A DNA stretch of 53,380 nt from Phycisphaerales bacterium (GTDB lineage: Bacteria > Planctomycetota > Phycisphaerae > Phycisphaerales > UBA1924), in assembly GCA_020831775.1 (NCBI GenBank), contig JAFIFZ010000037.1, positions 1 to 53,380 of the forward strand, given 5' to 3'. The position numbers and the translations under genes were made by a program. Under the pieces are notes generated by a model, which saw only the letters and a program-made list of their open reading frames with translations, made no database searches and was not told where the DNA came from. Positions 24,727 through 33,280 of this stretch are shown here, piece by piece. The first letter of the stretch is position 1. The number at the start of each line of letters is the position of its first letter.

Positions 24727-24856
24727 GCCGCACTCCCTTGGATCAGAGCTTCCGGACCAGCTTCGGGGGGCCACGCACGGGGTCGCGGCTTCATGGATCA
24801 TAGTTTGGGGCGCAGCGTCGCCCCGAGACGCCCCTACACCCCGATCAGCCTACGCC

Positions 24857-24882
24857 CCGGGAGGTCCTATTGTTCCTCCCGG
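24857..24882 (+). promoter_or_regulatory. Inverted repeat abutting the hflX start codon
   Basis: CCGGGAGG (24857-24864) and CCTCCCGG (24875-24882) form a perfect 8-bp inverted repeat with a 10-nt loop, ending right before the ATG at 24883. GGGAGG, the only Shine-Dalgarno-like sequence, lies within the left arm and too far from the ATG unless the RNA folds. TATTGT in the loop could instead be a -10 element. RNA hairpin or operator: undecided. Confidence 0.45.
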
Positions 24883-26277
24883 ATGCCACCACCTACAGAA
24901 CGATCTGAAATCAAGGTCCGTGCCGAGCGAGCGGTGCTGGCCGCCGTCCGCCTGCCCGGCTCGGAGTACGACCCCGCCGACCCGTTCGGCGAGCTGCGCG
25001 ATCTGGCCGAGCAGGCCGGGGCGACGGTCGTCGGTGAGCTCGAACAGCACCGCCAGAGCCCCGAGGCGGGCACCTACATCGGCAAGGGCAAGCTCGACGA
25101 GCTCAAGGGCCTGTGCGAGCGTCTGGAGGCCCAGACGGTCATCTTCGACCACGACCTCTCGCCGAAGCAGATCGCCAACATCGAGCAGCACATCGAGCGG
25201 AAGGTGGTCGACCGGAGCGAGTTGATCCTGGACATCTTCGCGGGTCGCGCGAGCACCCACGAGGCCCGGCTGCAGGTCGAGCTGGCGCAGCTGGAGTACA
25301 CCTACCCCCGCCTGCGCGCGATGTGGAGCCACTTGGAGCGCATCGTCGGCACCGGCGGGATCGGGGGCGTGGGCACGCGCGGGCCTGGCGAGCAGCAGCT
25401 CGAGATCGACCGTCGCCTCGTCCAGCGCCGCAAGACGATGCTCCAGCGCGAGCTTGCGCAAATCCAGGCGCGTCGCTCGCGCGAGGTCGCCGAACGCAAG
25501 AGCCGCCACTTCACCGTCGGCATCGTCGGCTACACCAACGCGGGCAAGAGCACGCTCTTCAACACGCTGACCGCCGGCGGCGCCTACGCCGACGACCGGC
25601 TGTTCGCGACGCTGACCACCCGCACGCGCAAGTGGGACATGGGCGACGGTGTCGAGGCGATGCTGTCGGACACCGTCGGGTTCGTGCGCGACCTGCCCCA
25701 CCACCTCGTCGCGTCGTTCCGCGCCACGCTGGAAGAGGCGACGCACGCGGACCTGTTGCTGGTCGTCGTCGATGTCGCGGATCCCGACGCCGAGGGCCGC
25801 CTGCACACCGTCGAGAAGACGCTCGACGAGATCATCGACCGATTCGCCGGAGGCGGGAGCGAGGAGCAGGAAGGTCGCGGCTGGGAAAAGACCACCACCA
25901 CCCAGCCCCCCAAACGCCTCATCCTGCTCAACAAGGCCGACAAGCTCCCCGACAACCGCGAGCTGCTATACTGGAAGTCGAAGCTGCAGGACAGCATCAC
26001 GATCTGCTCGCTCTCGCCCGAGAAGGGCGGGACCGGCCAGGGGCTCGACGAACTAACCGAACGGGTGAGGTCGATCATCGCGGGCGAGGTGCGTGAGGTT
26101 CGGATGACGCTGCCGCTGGCCGCGTCCCGGCTGGTGCACGAGGTCGAGAGCAAGGCGGAGATCCTGGGGCGCGACTACGCCGACGCGACGGTGACCTACC
26201 ACGCGCGGATGGGCGCGAACCTGATCGGCGACATCATCGCCTCGGGCGGCGGCGAGGTGCGCGTCGAGAACGCGTGA
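24883..26277 (+). CDS. hflX: Ribosome-associated GTPase HflX
   Basis: HflX binds the large ribosomal subunit and splits or rescues ribosomes under stress. The 464-residue product has the N-terminal HflX domain (to about 205, with the glycine-rich GTGGIGGVGTRGPGE loop) and then the G domain: G1 GYTNAGKS (216-223), G2 region FATLTTRTR, G3 DTVGF and G4 NKAD. A C-terminal alpha/beta extension follows. The frame is open for 1.8 kb upstream, opposite ctpA, but homology starts at ATG 24883. No ordinary Shine-Dalgarno sequence is present; an inverted repeat abuts the start. It converges on the phosphatase gene (21 nt). Confidence 0.95.
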   Translation: MPPPTERSEIKVRAERAVLAAVRLPGSEYDPADPFGELRDLAEQAGATVVGELEQHRQSPEAGTYIGKGKLDELKGLCERLEAQTVIFDHDLSPKQIANIEQHIERKVVDRSELILDIFAGRASTHEARLQVELAQLEYTYPRLRAMWSHLERIVGTGGIGGVGTRGPGEQQLEIDRRLVQRRKTMLQRELAQIQARRSREVAERKSRHFTVGIVGYTNAGKSTLFNTLTAGGAYADDRLFATLTTRTRKWDMGDGVEAMLSDTVGFVRDLPHHLVASFRATLEEATHADLLLVVVDVADPDAEGRLHTVEKTLDEIIDRFAGGGSEEQEGRGWEKTTTTQPPKRLILLNKADKLPDNRELLYWKSKLQDSITICSLSPEKGGTGQGLDELTERVRSIIAGEVREVRMTLPLAASRLVHEVESKAEILGRDYADATVTYHARMGANLIGDIIASGGGEVRVENA

Positions 26278-26298
26278 CGCTCCCGGTCACACAATCCT

Positions 26299-27102
26299 TC
26301 ATCCCTGCAGCGCGGGCTTAAGCATCGAGAGCAACTCTGCGCTCACGCGTCCGTTGCTCGACACGCCGTGGGGCGAGTTGGTATCGCAGACGCCCTTCCA
26401 GTCGGTGTACTCGCCGCCGGCCTCGCGCATGATGATGGGCATCGGGGCGACATCCCAGAGGCTGATCTCCGGCTCGATGGCGGCCTCGGCTCGCCCGGTC
26501 GCGACGAGCAGGTGGGCGTAGCAATCGCCCCAGCCCCGGAAGAGCCCGCAGCGGTCGGCGAGCGCGTCGAACACGCCGCCCATCCCCTTGCGCTGCATCA
26601 GCGCAAGGGAAGTCGTGCAGACGCAGGATTCCTTCAGCGAATCGATCTCCGAGACCCGCGCCGGCTCTGGCCTGTGTTCGCCCAGCCCGTGCCACGCGCC
26701 CTGGCCCCTGCCCGCGTAGACATACTCGTCGAGCGCCGGCATGACGATCGCGCCGGCGATGCTCTCCTCTTCGAGCTGAGCGGCGAGCAGTGTGCCGTAG
26801 AGAGGCACCCCGTGCACGAAGGACTTGGTCCCGTCGATCGGGTCGATGATCCACCGATAGCCGGTGATGCCCGGCTTCTCGGGCATCTCCTCGCCGAGGA
26901 TCGCGTCGTCGGGGAAGGACGCTTCGATCAAGCGTCGGAGGGCGAGCTCGCAGTCGCGGTCGGCCTCGGTGACGGGGGTGCCGTCGCGTTTGGTCTCGAT
27001 GCGGAGCGCGTTGTTGTTGAAGAGCGAGAGCGTGCGCCGGCCGGCCTCGCGGGCCGCGTCGATGCAGAACCGAGTTCTCATCCGGATCGCTTCTTCTGTC
27101 AC
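26299..27102 (-). CDS. Inositol monophosphatase-family phosphatase, HisN/histidinol-phosphatase-like
   Basis: The 267-residue enzyme has the Li+-sensitive, Mg2+-dependent phosphatase motifs: GEE near residue 70, WIIDPIDGTKSF (metal-binding Asp pair and Asp-Gly-Thr-Lys) and SLWDVAPM (third metal Asp). The sequence style is closest to the HisN type that dephosphorylates histidinol phosphate, but related enzymes act on inositol phosphates or PAP, so the substrate is inferred. The GTG start at 27102 has GAAGGAG 8 nt upstream. It lies 24 nt after addA on the same strand and probably ends that operon. Confidence 0.88.
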   Translation of the reverse strand: MTEEAIRMRTRFCIDAAREAGRRTLSLFNNNALRIETKRDGTPVTEADRDCELALRRLIEASFPDDAILGEEMPEKPGITGYRWIIDPIDGTKSFVHGVPLYGTLLAAQLEEESIAGAIVMPALDEYVYAGRGQGAWHGLGEHRPEPARVSEIDSLKESCVCTTSLALMQRKGMGGVFDALADRCGLFRGWGDCYAHLLVATGRAEAAIEPEISLWDVAPMPIIMREAGGEYTDWKGVCDTNSPHGVSSNGRVSAELLSMLKPALQG

Positions 27103-27126
27103 GCGCCGGCTCCTTCTCGCTGCGGG

Positions 27127-30100
27127 TCAGGGCCGGTTGGCGCCGACCGCTTCGGCGGCGACCCCGGGCCCGAGGAAGACCAGCGTGCCCCGCACGCGAT
27201 CGGGATCGAGGCCGAAAAGCCTCGCCGCGGCTGCACAGTACGCTCCGAGCTGGGGGCGGTAGCGTTCGACCCTCGCGCCGACCTCGCCCTGGTCGATGCG
27301 GTCGGTTTTGAAGTCGATGACCTCGGCGGATTCCGGCCCGCCGGATCCAGAGACGACGACGAGGCGGTCGAAGCGGCCGGTGACGAGGCGTTCGCGTCCG
27401 TCGAGCTGCAGCCTCACAGCGAAGGCCCGCTCCAAGTGGAGCTCAGGCGTGCCCTCGTAGCGAGAGCGGAGGAAGACGGCGTGGAGGGCGTCTTGCTCGA
27501 CCAGCCCGATCAGCTCATCGGCGATCGCACCTGGATCTTCGGCGCCGAGTGCCTCGGCCTGCATGACGAGCTCGTCCCGGTCGGGCGGGGCGTCGTCGAG
27601 CCAGCGGACCTTTTCGAGCATCGCGTGGACGATCGACCCGCGCCCCGCGGCGCCGCCCTTGTCGAGCGAGAGGATCGAGCGGACCATCGAACCGTCGTGG
27701 GCGTGCAGCGAGGAGGGCGCGCCGCGTGCGAGCTTGTGGCCGGCCGTTCGCTGCAGCGGCGCCAGACGGAGTTCCACCGCCTCGAAGCACTTTGCGGGCT
27801 CGTCGGTCGACCCAACGCCCTTGTGCCAGACGCCCGACGCGTTCGTCCACACGACCTCGCCCGGACTGCTCTGTTCACCCGGGATCAACGCCTCGCGGAC
27901 AAGGCCTGCGCCCGTGCCCGGGAGCTCGCCGGGGTCGGGCCACGGGTCGACAACCATCTCAAGCAGACGCTCGGAGCGCGTCATCGCGACATAGAGCGTG
28001 CAGAGCGCCTCGTCGACCGCGGCGGCCGTCACCTTGCCGTGCAGCGTTTTGCACTCGGGGCTGATCGTCCGCAGCGCCTCGTTGGGGAACTTGCTGACGG
28101 CGTCGAGCTTCTCGAAGGGCGAGGGCCGCGAGCCGATCGCGCCCTTCGGCATCGGTTCGAGCTTCTCGTCGAGCGTCGGCAGGACGACGGCGTCGAACTG
28201 CAGACCCTTCGACGCATGGATCGTCATCACGCGCACGCCGGCGCGGTCCGGGCGTTCGACGCGCTCGGCCTCGATGCGGTCGGCGAGGTGAGAGGGGCGG
28301 AGCGGCGAATCTTCGGCGAAGCGTTGCACGATGCGGAGCATCTGCGCGTACCGCTCGCGCTCGAAGGGGTCCATGCCGGCCTCGCAGCGCCGGCCGAGGC
28401 GAGAGAGCAGCCGCAGCGCGCCCCTCCCCACAAACTCCCGGCGCAGCTTCGACGCGATCGCCCGGCCCCCGCCCGGCATTTCGGCCAGGGGCAGACGCAG
28501 CCCGACGGTCCGTCCAAGAGGCGTCGCGGCCGCGTGGAACTGCGAGAGCGTGTCGCCCGGATGGTCGATCCAACGCAGCAGGCTGACCGCGGCGGCGACG
28601 GGCGCCGCGTCGGTCAGGTGCGCCCCGCCTTCTTGGCTCGCCCGAACGCCTCTGAGATCGAGTTCCTCGATCATCGCCTGCACATGACGGTTCTTTCGCA
28701 CCAGCACGCCGACCGACGCGCGGGGGCACTCTTGGACGATCTCCTCGACACGCTCTGCGGCGAAGGCGAGGCGGGCTTCGAGTTTCTGCGTGGCGGTCGG
28801 CTTCTTCGGCGTGCCGTCCTTCTTGGGCTTGGTCTCGCAGATCGGGGCGCAGACGATCCTCGCCTCGCCCGGACGGCCTTTCAGGTGCGGCGCGGGCTCG
28901 TGGAGCTCGAAGCGGTGCTTCCACGCCTGCTCGGCGCCGCAGCCGATCTCCGCCATTACGGCGCTGGTCGGCATGGCGGTGAAGACCTCGTTGACGCAGT
29001 CGAGCACGGGCTTCGAGGAGCGGTAGCTCCGCGAGAGCTGCTCGGTCTGCATGTGCTCCCATCGCTCGGTGAGCCCTTCGAGCAAAGCCGGCTCGGCCTC
29101 GCGCCAGGCGTAGAGGGACTGCTTGGCGTCGCCCACGCAAAAGAGCGTCTTCTCGCCCCCGGCCATCACCTCGTCGAGCACGGGTTCGAGCAGCGAGAAC
29201 TGCAGCACCGAGGTGTCCTGGAACTCGTCGAGCAGCACATGGTCGTAGCGTGTGTCGAGGCGGTAGTAGAGCTCGTCGAGGCGGCCCTGTGCGCCCGCTT
29301 CGAGCAGCAGGCGAGGCACATCGGCGAACGAGCAGGCGCCTTCCTGCCGCTTGGCTGCGCGAAGCTCCGCGTCGTACCGTTTGAGCAGGTCGCGGGCGGC
29401 GAGGTTCTGCTGTCGCAGCCTGCCGAGGATCGAGGCCCTCGCGTCGGCGATGAGGCGTTCGAGCAGGTCGGCGATGGGGCCGGGGATCTCGGCCCTTGAA
29501 AAGCTGTTGTTTCCCTTCATCACGGCCGAAGCGACGCCGCCCTCAAGAAAGGCCTCCCAGTTGCGAGCTCTGGCCGCGTCGATGTGCTTCTCGATCGCGC
29601 CCTGCCAAGCCTTGTACGGCGTACCGGACTTGGTCGTGGGGAGCTCGATTCGTGCGAGCTCGTCGATGTCGGCGTCGATCTCGGCCGCTTCTCGCCCGCG
29701 ATCGGTCTTGGGCGGGAAGTCCCACGCCGACTCTTCGGAGTTCAGCAGGAGGTTGTGGGCGCTCTCGATGGTTCTCATCAGCGCGTCGTGCACATCCCGC
29801 CTCGCATCGCCCCCGTGCAGCATCTCGATCAGCGCGAACATCTCCTGCGGATCGATCAGGCGCAGCGTCTCGCCCGCGGCGTCTTCGACGAACTCCTTCT
29901 CCTCGAATGGGTCGATCAGACGCCAGCCCGGCGGCAGGCCGAGCTCGAGCTGGAACGCGCCGGCCATCTTCACAAACAGCGCGTCGATCGTCGAGACCGA
30001 GAGCCGGTCGAGCGACCCCAGCAACCCCCGCAGCATCGCGGCGCAACGCTCGGGCGACAGCGGCGCCGGCACCGAACCCTTTCTGAACTGCTCGCGGATG

Positions 30101-30363
30101 TCGCGGTCGAGCTGCGCTCTGGCCCGATCGTCGAGCGCCGCCTTGGCCAGCCGCTGCACGATCCGTTCGAGGATCTCGCCCGCGGCCTTTCTCGTAAAGG
30201 TCGACGCGAGGATCGACTCGGGCGCGGCGCCCCTGGTGAGCAACGCCAGATAGCGCGTCGCGAGGGCGTAGGTCTTGCCCGTGCCCGCCGAGGCGAGGAT
30301 CGTCAGCCGGGGTTTGTTGAGCCCCAGCCCGCCGACGCTTGCGTCGAATTCGGTGACGCTCAT
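27127..30363 (-). CDS. addA: AddA-type double-strand-break repair helicase-nuclease
   Basis: The 1078-residue protein is a UvrD-family helicase with a C-terminal nuclease, as in AddA/RexA, which resects DNA ends for RecA. Helicase motifs are visible in order: Walker A ASAGTGKT (24-31), Ia FTRKAAGEI, II LLDEFQDTS, III GDAKQSLYAWREAE, IV LSRSYRSS, V VMTIHASKGLQFD and VI LYVAMTRSERLL. The C-terminal PD-(D/E)XK nuclease shows GRFDRLVVV and EVIDFKTD. All catalytic residues appear intact. Its ATG overlaps the TGA of the upstream addB-like gene, so the two subunits are translationally coupled. Confidence 0.93.
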   Translation of the reverse strand: MSVTEFDASVGGLGLNKPRLTILASAGTGKTYALATRYLALLTRGAAPESILASTFTRKAAGEILERIVQRLAKAALDDRARAQLDRDIREQFRKGSVPAPLSPERCAAMLRGLLGSLDRLSVSTIDALFVKMAGAFQLELGLPPGWRLIDPFEEKEFVEDAAGETLRLIDPQEMFALIEMLHGGDARRDVHDALMRTIESAHNLLLNSEESAWDFPPKTDRGREAAEIDADIDELARIELPTTKSGTPYKAWQGAIEKHIDAARARNWEAFLEGGVASAVMKGNNSFSRAEIPGPIADLLERLIADARASILGRLRQQNLAARDLLKRYDAELRAAKRQEGACSFADVPRLLLEAGAQGRLDELYYRLDTRYDHVLLDEFQDTSVLQFSLLEPVLDEVMAGGEKTLFCVGDAKQSLYAWREAEPALLEGLTERWEHMQTEQLSRSYRSSKPVLDCVNEVFTAMPTSAVMAEIGCGAEQAWKHRFELHEPAPHLKGRPGEARIVCAPICETKPKKDGTPKKPTATQKLEARLAFAAERVEEIVQECPRASVGVLVRKNRHVQAMIEELDLRGVRASQEGGAHLTDAAPVAAAVSLLRWIDHPGDTLSQFHAAATPLGRTVGLRLPLAEMPGGGRAIASKLRREFVGRGALRLLSRLGRRCEAGMDPFERERYAQMLRIVQRFAEDSPLRPSHLADRIEAERVERPDRAGVRVMTIHASKGLQFDAVVLPTLDEKLEPMPKGAIGSRPSPFEKLDAVSKFPNEALRTISPECKTLHGKVTAAAVDEALCTLYVAMTRSERLLEMVVDPWPDPGELPGTGAGLVREALIPGEQSSPGEVVWTNASGVWHKGVGSTDEPAKCFEAVELRLAPLQRTAGHKLARGAPSSLHAHDGSMVRSILSLDKGGAAGRGSIVHAMLEKVRWLDDAPPDRDELVMQAEALGAEDPGAIADELIGLVEQDALHAVFLRSRYEGTPELHLERAFAVRLQLDGRERLVTGRFDRLVVVSGSGGPESAEVIDFKTDRIDQGEVGARVERYRPQLGAYCAAAARLFGLDPDRVRGTLVFLGPGVAAEAVGANRP

Positions 30364-33206
30364 CGGGCACCCCCCCGCCCTTCGGGGCCGGGCTGGCGGT
30401 CGACGATGGTCGGCTCGCCGAGGTCCATGATGTATCCGGCGGCGCCCTCGGGAGAAGACCCTTCATCGCCGAAGAAATCGCAGGCGAGGATGCGTTCGGC
30501 GACATCGGCCGCGACGAGGTCCGCCTCGTGCAGCTCATCCGCGTCCCATTCCGCGAAGGCGAAGCCGATCTCTTTGCGCTTGGCGCCGATCCGTCCGTAG
30601 CCCAGCAGGGGCGCGCCCGGGCCGACGATGCTCTTTGCGAGGTGGCGGTAGAGCGGGAGCTGGAGGTCCTTCCAGCCGTTGCGTCCGACGTGGGTCTTGC
30701 CCGGCGGGTCGACGCGCTGGCCTGTTTTGTAGTCGATGATGGCGTGCTCGCCGGTTTTGTCGTTGCGGTCGATGCGGTCAATGCGGCCGCGCAGGCCGAT
30801 CAGTCTCCGCCCGTCGACGATCAGCGCCGCGTCTTTGAAGTACTGCTCGCAGTGCACGATGCGCCAGCCATCGCACCGGCGCTCGGCCTGGCGCTCGGCG
30901 AAATCGCTGAGGCGGCGCTTGGCAAGGTCCGCCTGCACACGGACCGTGGCCGGGAGGCGCGAACCGACCTCCGCCGCGAGCTCTTCGTCGAAGAACGCGT
31001 GCAGCGCAAGCTCGATGCGATCGGGATCGGCGTCGTCGCGATCATCCGACAGGCCGAACTTCTCCAGCGCCCCGTGGATCAGGTTGCCGAAGACGAGCGC
31101 GTCGAGCTCGCGCTGCGGGCGGTCGTCCGCCTCGTCGAGCCGCAGGATGTCGGTCAGGTAAAACTTGTACGGCGATTCGAGGAACCGCTTGAACGCCGTC
31201 ACACTCACGCTCACCGGCGGCGTCGGTCGCTCCAGCACTGGTGCGCAGAACGGTTCTGAACTCCCGCTCTCCCGGCGTGCGATGCGTCTGCGGTCGCCCG
31301 GCGCATGCTCGGCCCATCGCAGCACCCTCGCCGCCATCGAGGCGTCCTCGTCAATCAAGAGCAGACGCGAGGGCCTGAGCGGGTCGCCCGCCAGATCCCG
31401 CCGCCCCGCGATCGCGACCACGCGCCTTCTGCCCGAGACCGCGGCGTGCAGCCTGAACGCATCAAGCCCCAGCCTCGCCCTGCGCCCGGGCAGACCCAAG
31501 TCGGCCCGAGTCTGCTCGTTGAGCAAGGGGTGCGGACGCGGGCCGGGGGGGACGACGCCCTCGTTCATCCCCGTCAGCACGAGCACCGGCGAAGGGTCGA
31601 GCGCCAGCTCCAGCCAGCCCACGAGCTCGACCGCACCCGCGCCCGACTCCTCACGCACAGCCCCGCCCCTCAATGCGTCGAGCACGAGCCCGATCGCATC
31701 GGGCGCGTCCATCAGCAGGGGCGGCTCGTCGTGGGTGCAGGAAGCCAGGTCGGCGCACGCCGCGGCGATCTGACGGAGCGCATCGAGGTCGCGGTCCTTC
31801 AGCCATGCGGCCCGGTGTTCGTCGCTGTAGAGCTCGGCGAGCGCGTCGAGGATGCTCTGGGCGAGGTCGTCGGGCCTTCTGTCGCGCAGGCCGCGGGTCG
31901 CGCCAGGGGCGTCCAGCGGCTCCAGCCACTTTGAAACAGCGCCGAACACCGTTGCAAGCACTTCGATCTGATCCGCACGCTCGTCGCCCTCCTGGTCTTC
32001 GGGCGGGAGCGAGGTGGAGAGGTAGCGGTCGAGCGCCAGAAGCCACCGCTCGGTGCGCCCCAGCCCGAGCTCTTTCGCCAGCCAGCGTTCGACCTCCGGG
32101 TGGCGGATCAGGTCGGCCGCGCTCCGCTGGTCGCGTTGCAGGAGGTACACGCGCATCGCCTCCAGCAGACGGACGGGCGGGGTCGCCTCGATCGGGAGGC
32201 CCCGCGCGTCGTGCACGCGCAGCCCCTCGACGCTCGCCGAGAGCAGCACCAGCGCGTCGGTGACTTGCGGGTCGGGCGTGCCGATGACGATTTCGTCGGG
32301 AGCGGGCGCTGGGTCGAGCTCGGCGATCGCGACGAGCGCCCGCTCGGCCTGGTCGTCCGCGCCCTCTGCAAAGACGATCGCGTCGTCGGCAAGCGGGCAT
32401 GGCCGATCCGCCCAGCGATCGAGCACCGGACGGCCCAGCGCGTCGAACGCCTCCGCCTCCCCTTCGTCGAACGCGATGAGGCTCCACACGGGCGCGCCGG
32501 CTTCGGCGATCACCCGCTCGGCGTCGGCCGTGAGCTCCGCGGGCGAGACCAGGACGATCGCCCCGAGCCCGTGGTCGGCACGGACCGACCGCCCGATGCG
32601 GGCGAGCTCGGGATCGCACAGCCCGCGATCTTCCAGCAGCTCGATGTACGCCCGCTGGGCCGCCGCGGCGGCTCGCCACCGCTCCGGCGCAGGGTCCTTG
32701 CCGGCCTCTTCCACACGCTCAGCCGCGGCTTGCATGGTCAGGCCGAACGAGGCGAGCTCGCTGGACGCCTGCGCCAGCACCTCGCCCAACGCCCGCCACG
32801 CCCCGAGGTCCTCGTGCTTGGGCGGGTGGGGCACCAGCGGCGACAGGATCTCGGCGTCGACCATCCGCAGCGCTTCGGCCCACGCGACCGTCCGGGCGAT
32901 CCCCCCGGCCTCGGGCAGTTCGGCGGGCTCGAGCAGCCGATCGGCGAGCGACCCGGGCGTGAGCAGCTCGGGCGGAAACAGCTCCATCTGCTCGCTGTCG
33001 CACGCATCGACGAGCGCTCCCAGGAGCAGACGCCCCGCCCTCGCCCCGGGCGTGACGACCGCGACGCCAGAGAGATCCAACCGGCCGAGATCGAGCCGGC
33101 CATCGCCCCCAAACCGATCGATCAGCCAACGGCAGGCCGAGACCAGCGCCGGGCGATCGCGCCCGAGGAAGACCCGCGTCGCGGCTTGTGGATCCGGGAG
33201 CGTCAA
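30360..33206 (-). CDS. addB: AddB-like nuclease subunit (PD-(D/E)XK)
   Basis: The 948-residue product is the partner of AddA. The C-terminal nuclease is clear: SVTAFKRFLESPYKFYL, FGNLIHGALEKFG, then GLRGRIDRIDR and IIDYKTGQ with the catalytic Asp and Lys. The N-terminal helicase-like part lacks a Walker A lysine (RVFLGRDRPALVSA in its place), so it cannot be a motor. Cysteines that hold the Fe-S cluster in Bacillus AddB are not seen around the nuclease. It therefore resembles AddB of proteobacterial type. The start codon is TTG at 33206, strongly supported by GGAGG 7 nt upstream. It is divergent from the kinase gene (74 nt). Confidence 0.85.
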   Translation of the reverse strand: MTLPDPQAATRVFLGRDRPALVSACRWLIDRFGGDGRLDLGRLDLSGVAVVTPGARAGRLLLGALVDACDSEQMELFPPELLTPGSLADRLLEPAELPEAGGIARTVAWAEALRMVDAEILSPLVPHPPKHEDLGAWRALGEVLAQASSELASFGLTMQAAAERVEEAGKDPAPERWRAAAAAQRAYIELLEDRGLCDPELARIGRSVRADHGLGAIVLVSPAELTADAERVIAEAGAPVWSLIAFDEGEAEAFDALGRPVLDRWADRPCPLADDAIVFAEGADDQAERALVAIAELDPAPAPDEIVIGTPDPQVTDALVLLSASVEGLRVHDARGLPIEATPPVRLLEAMRVYLLQRDQRSAADLIRHPEVERWLAKELGLGRTERWLLALDRYLSTSLPPEDQEGDERADQIEVLATVFGAVSKWLEPLDAPGATRGLRDRRPDDLAQSILDALAELYSDEHRAAWLKDRDLDALRQIAAACADLASCTHDEPPLLMDAPDAIGLVLDALRGGAVREESGAGAVELVGWLELALDPSPVLVLTGMNEGVVPPGPRPHPLLNEQTRADLGLPGRRARLGLDAFRLHAAVSGRRRVVAIAGRRDLAGDPLRPSRLLLIDEDASMAARVLRWAEHAPGDRRRIARRESGSSEPFCAPVLERPTPPVSVSVTAFKRFLESPYKFYLTDILRLDEADDRPQRELDALVFGNLIHGALEKFGLSDDRDDADPDRIELALHAFFDEELAAEVGSRLPATVRVQADLAKRRLSDFAERQAERRCDGWRIVHCEQYFKDAALIVDGRRLIGLRGRIDRIDRNDKTGEHAIIDYKTGQRVDPPGKTHVGRNGWKDLQLPLYRHLAKSIVGPGAPLLGYGRIGAKRKEIGFAFAEWDADELHEADLVAADVAERILACDFFGDEGSSPEGAAGYIMDLGEPTIVDRQPGPEGRGGAR

Positions 33207-33280
33207 ACAAGAGCCTCCGCCGGCGCGGCCCTGCCGCCCCGGATCTTGTAGTCTTAGCAGAAACCCCCGCCCCGATCACC

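Noticed and set aside
23035-24882. Plus-strand open frame running into hflX, which would give a 1080-residue fusion
   Set aside because: The extra 616 codons lie opposite ctpA and have no domain; HflX homology starts at ATG 24883.
26368-29499. Long plus-strand open frame opposite the phosphatase and addA genes
   Set aside because: The opposite strand has complete helicase and nuclease motifs; this frame has none.
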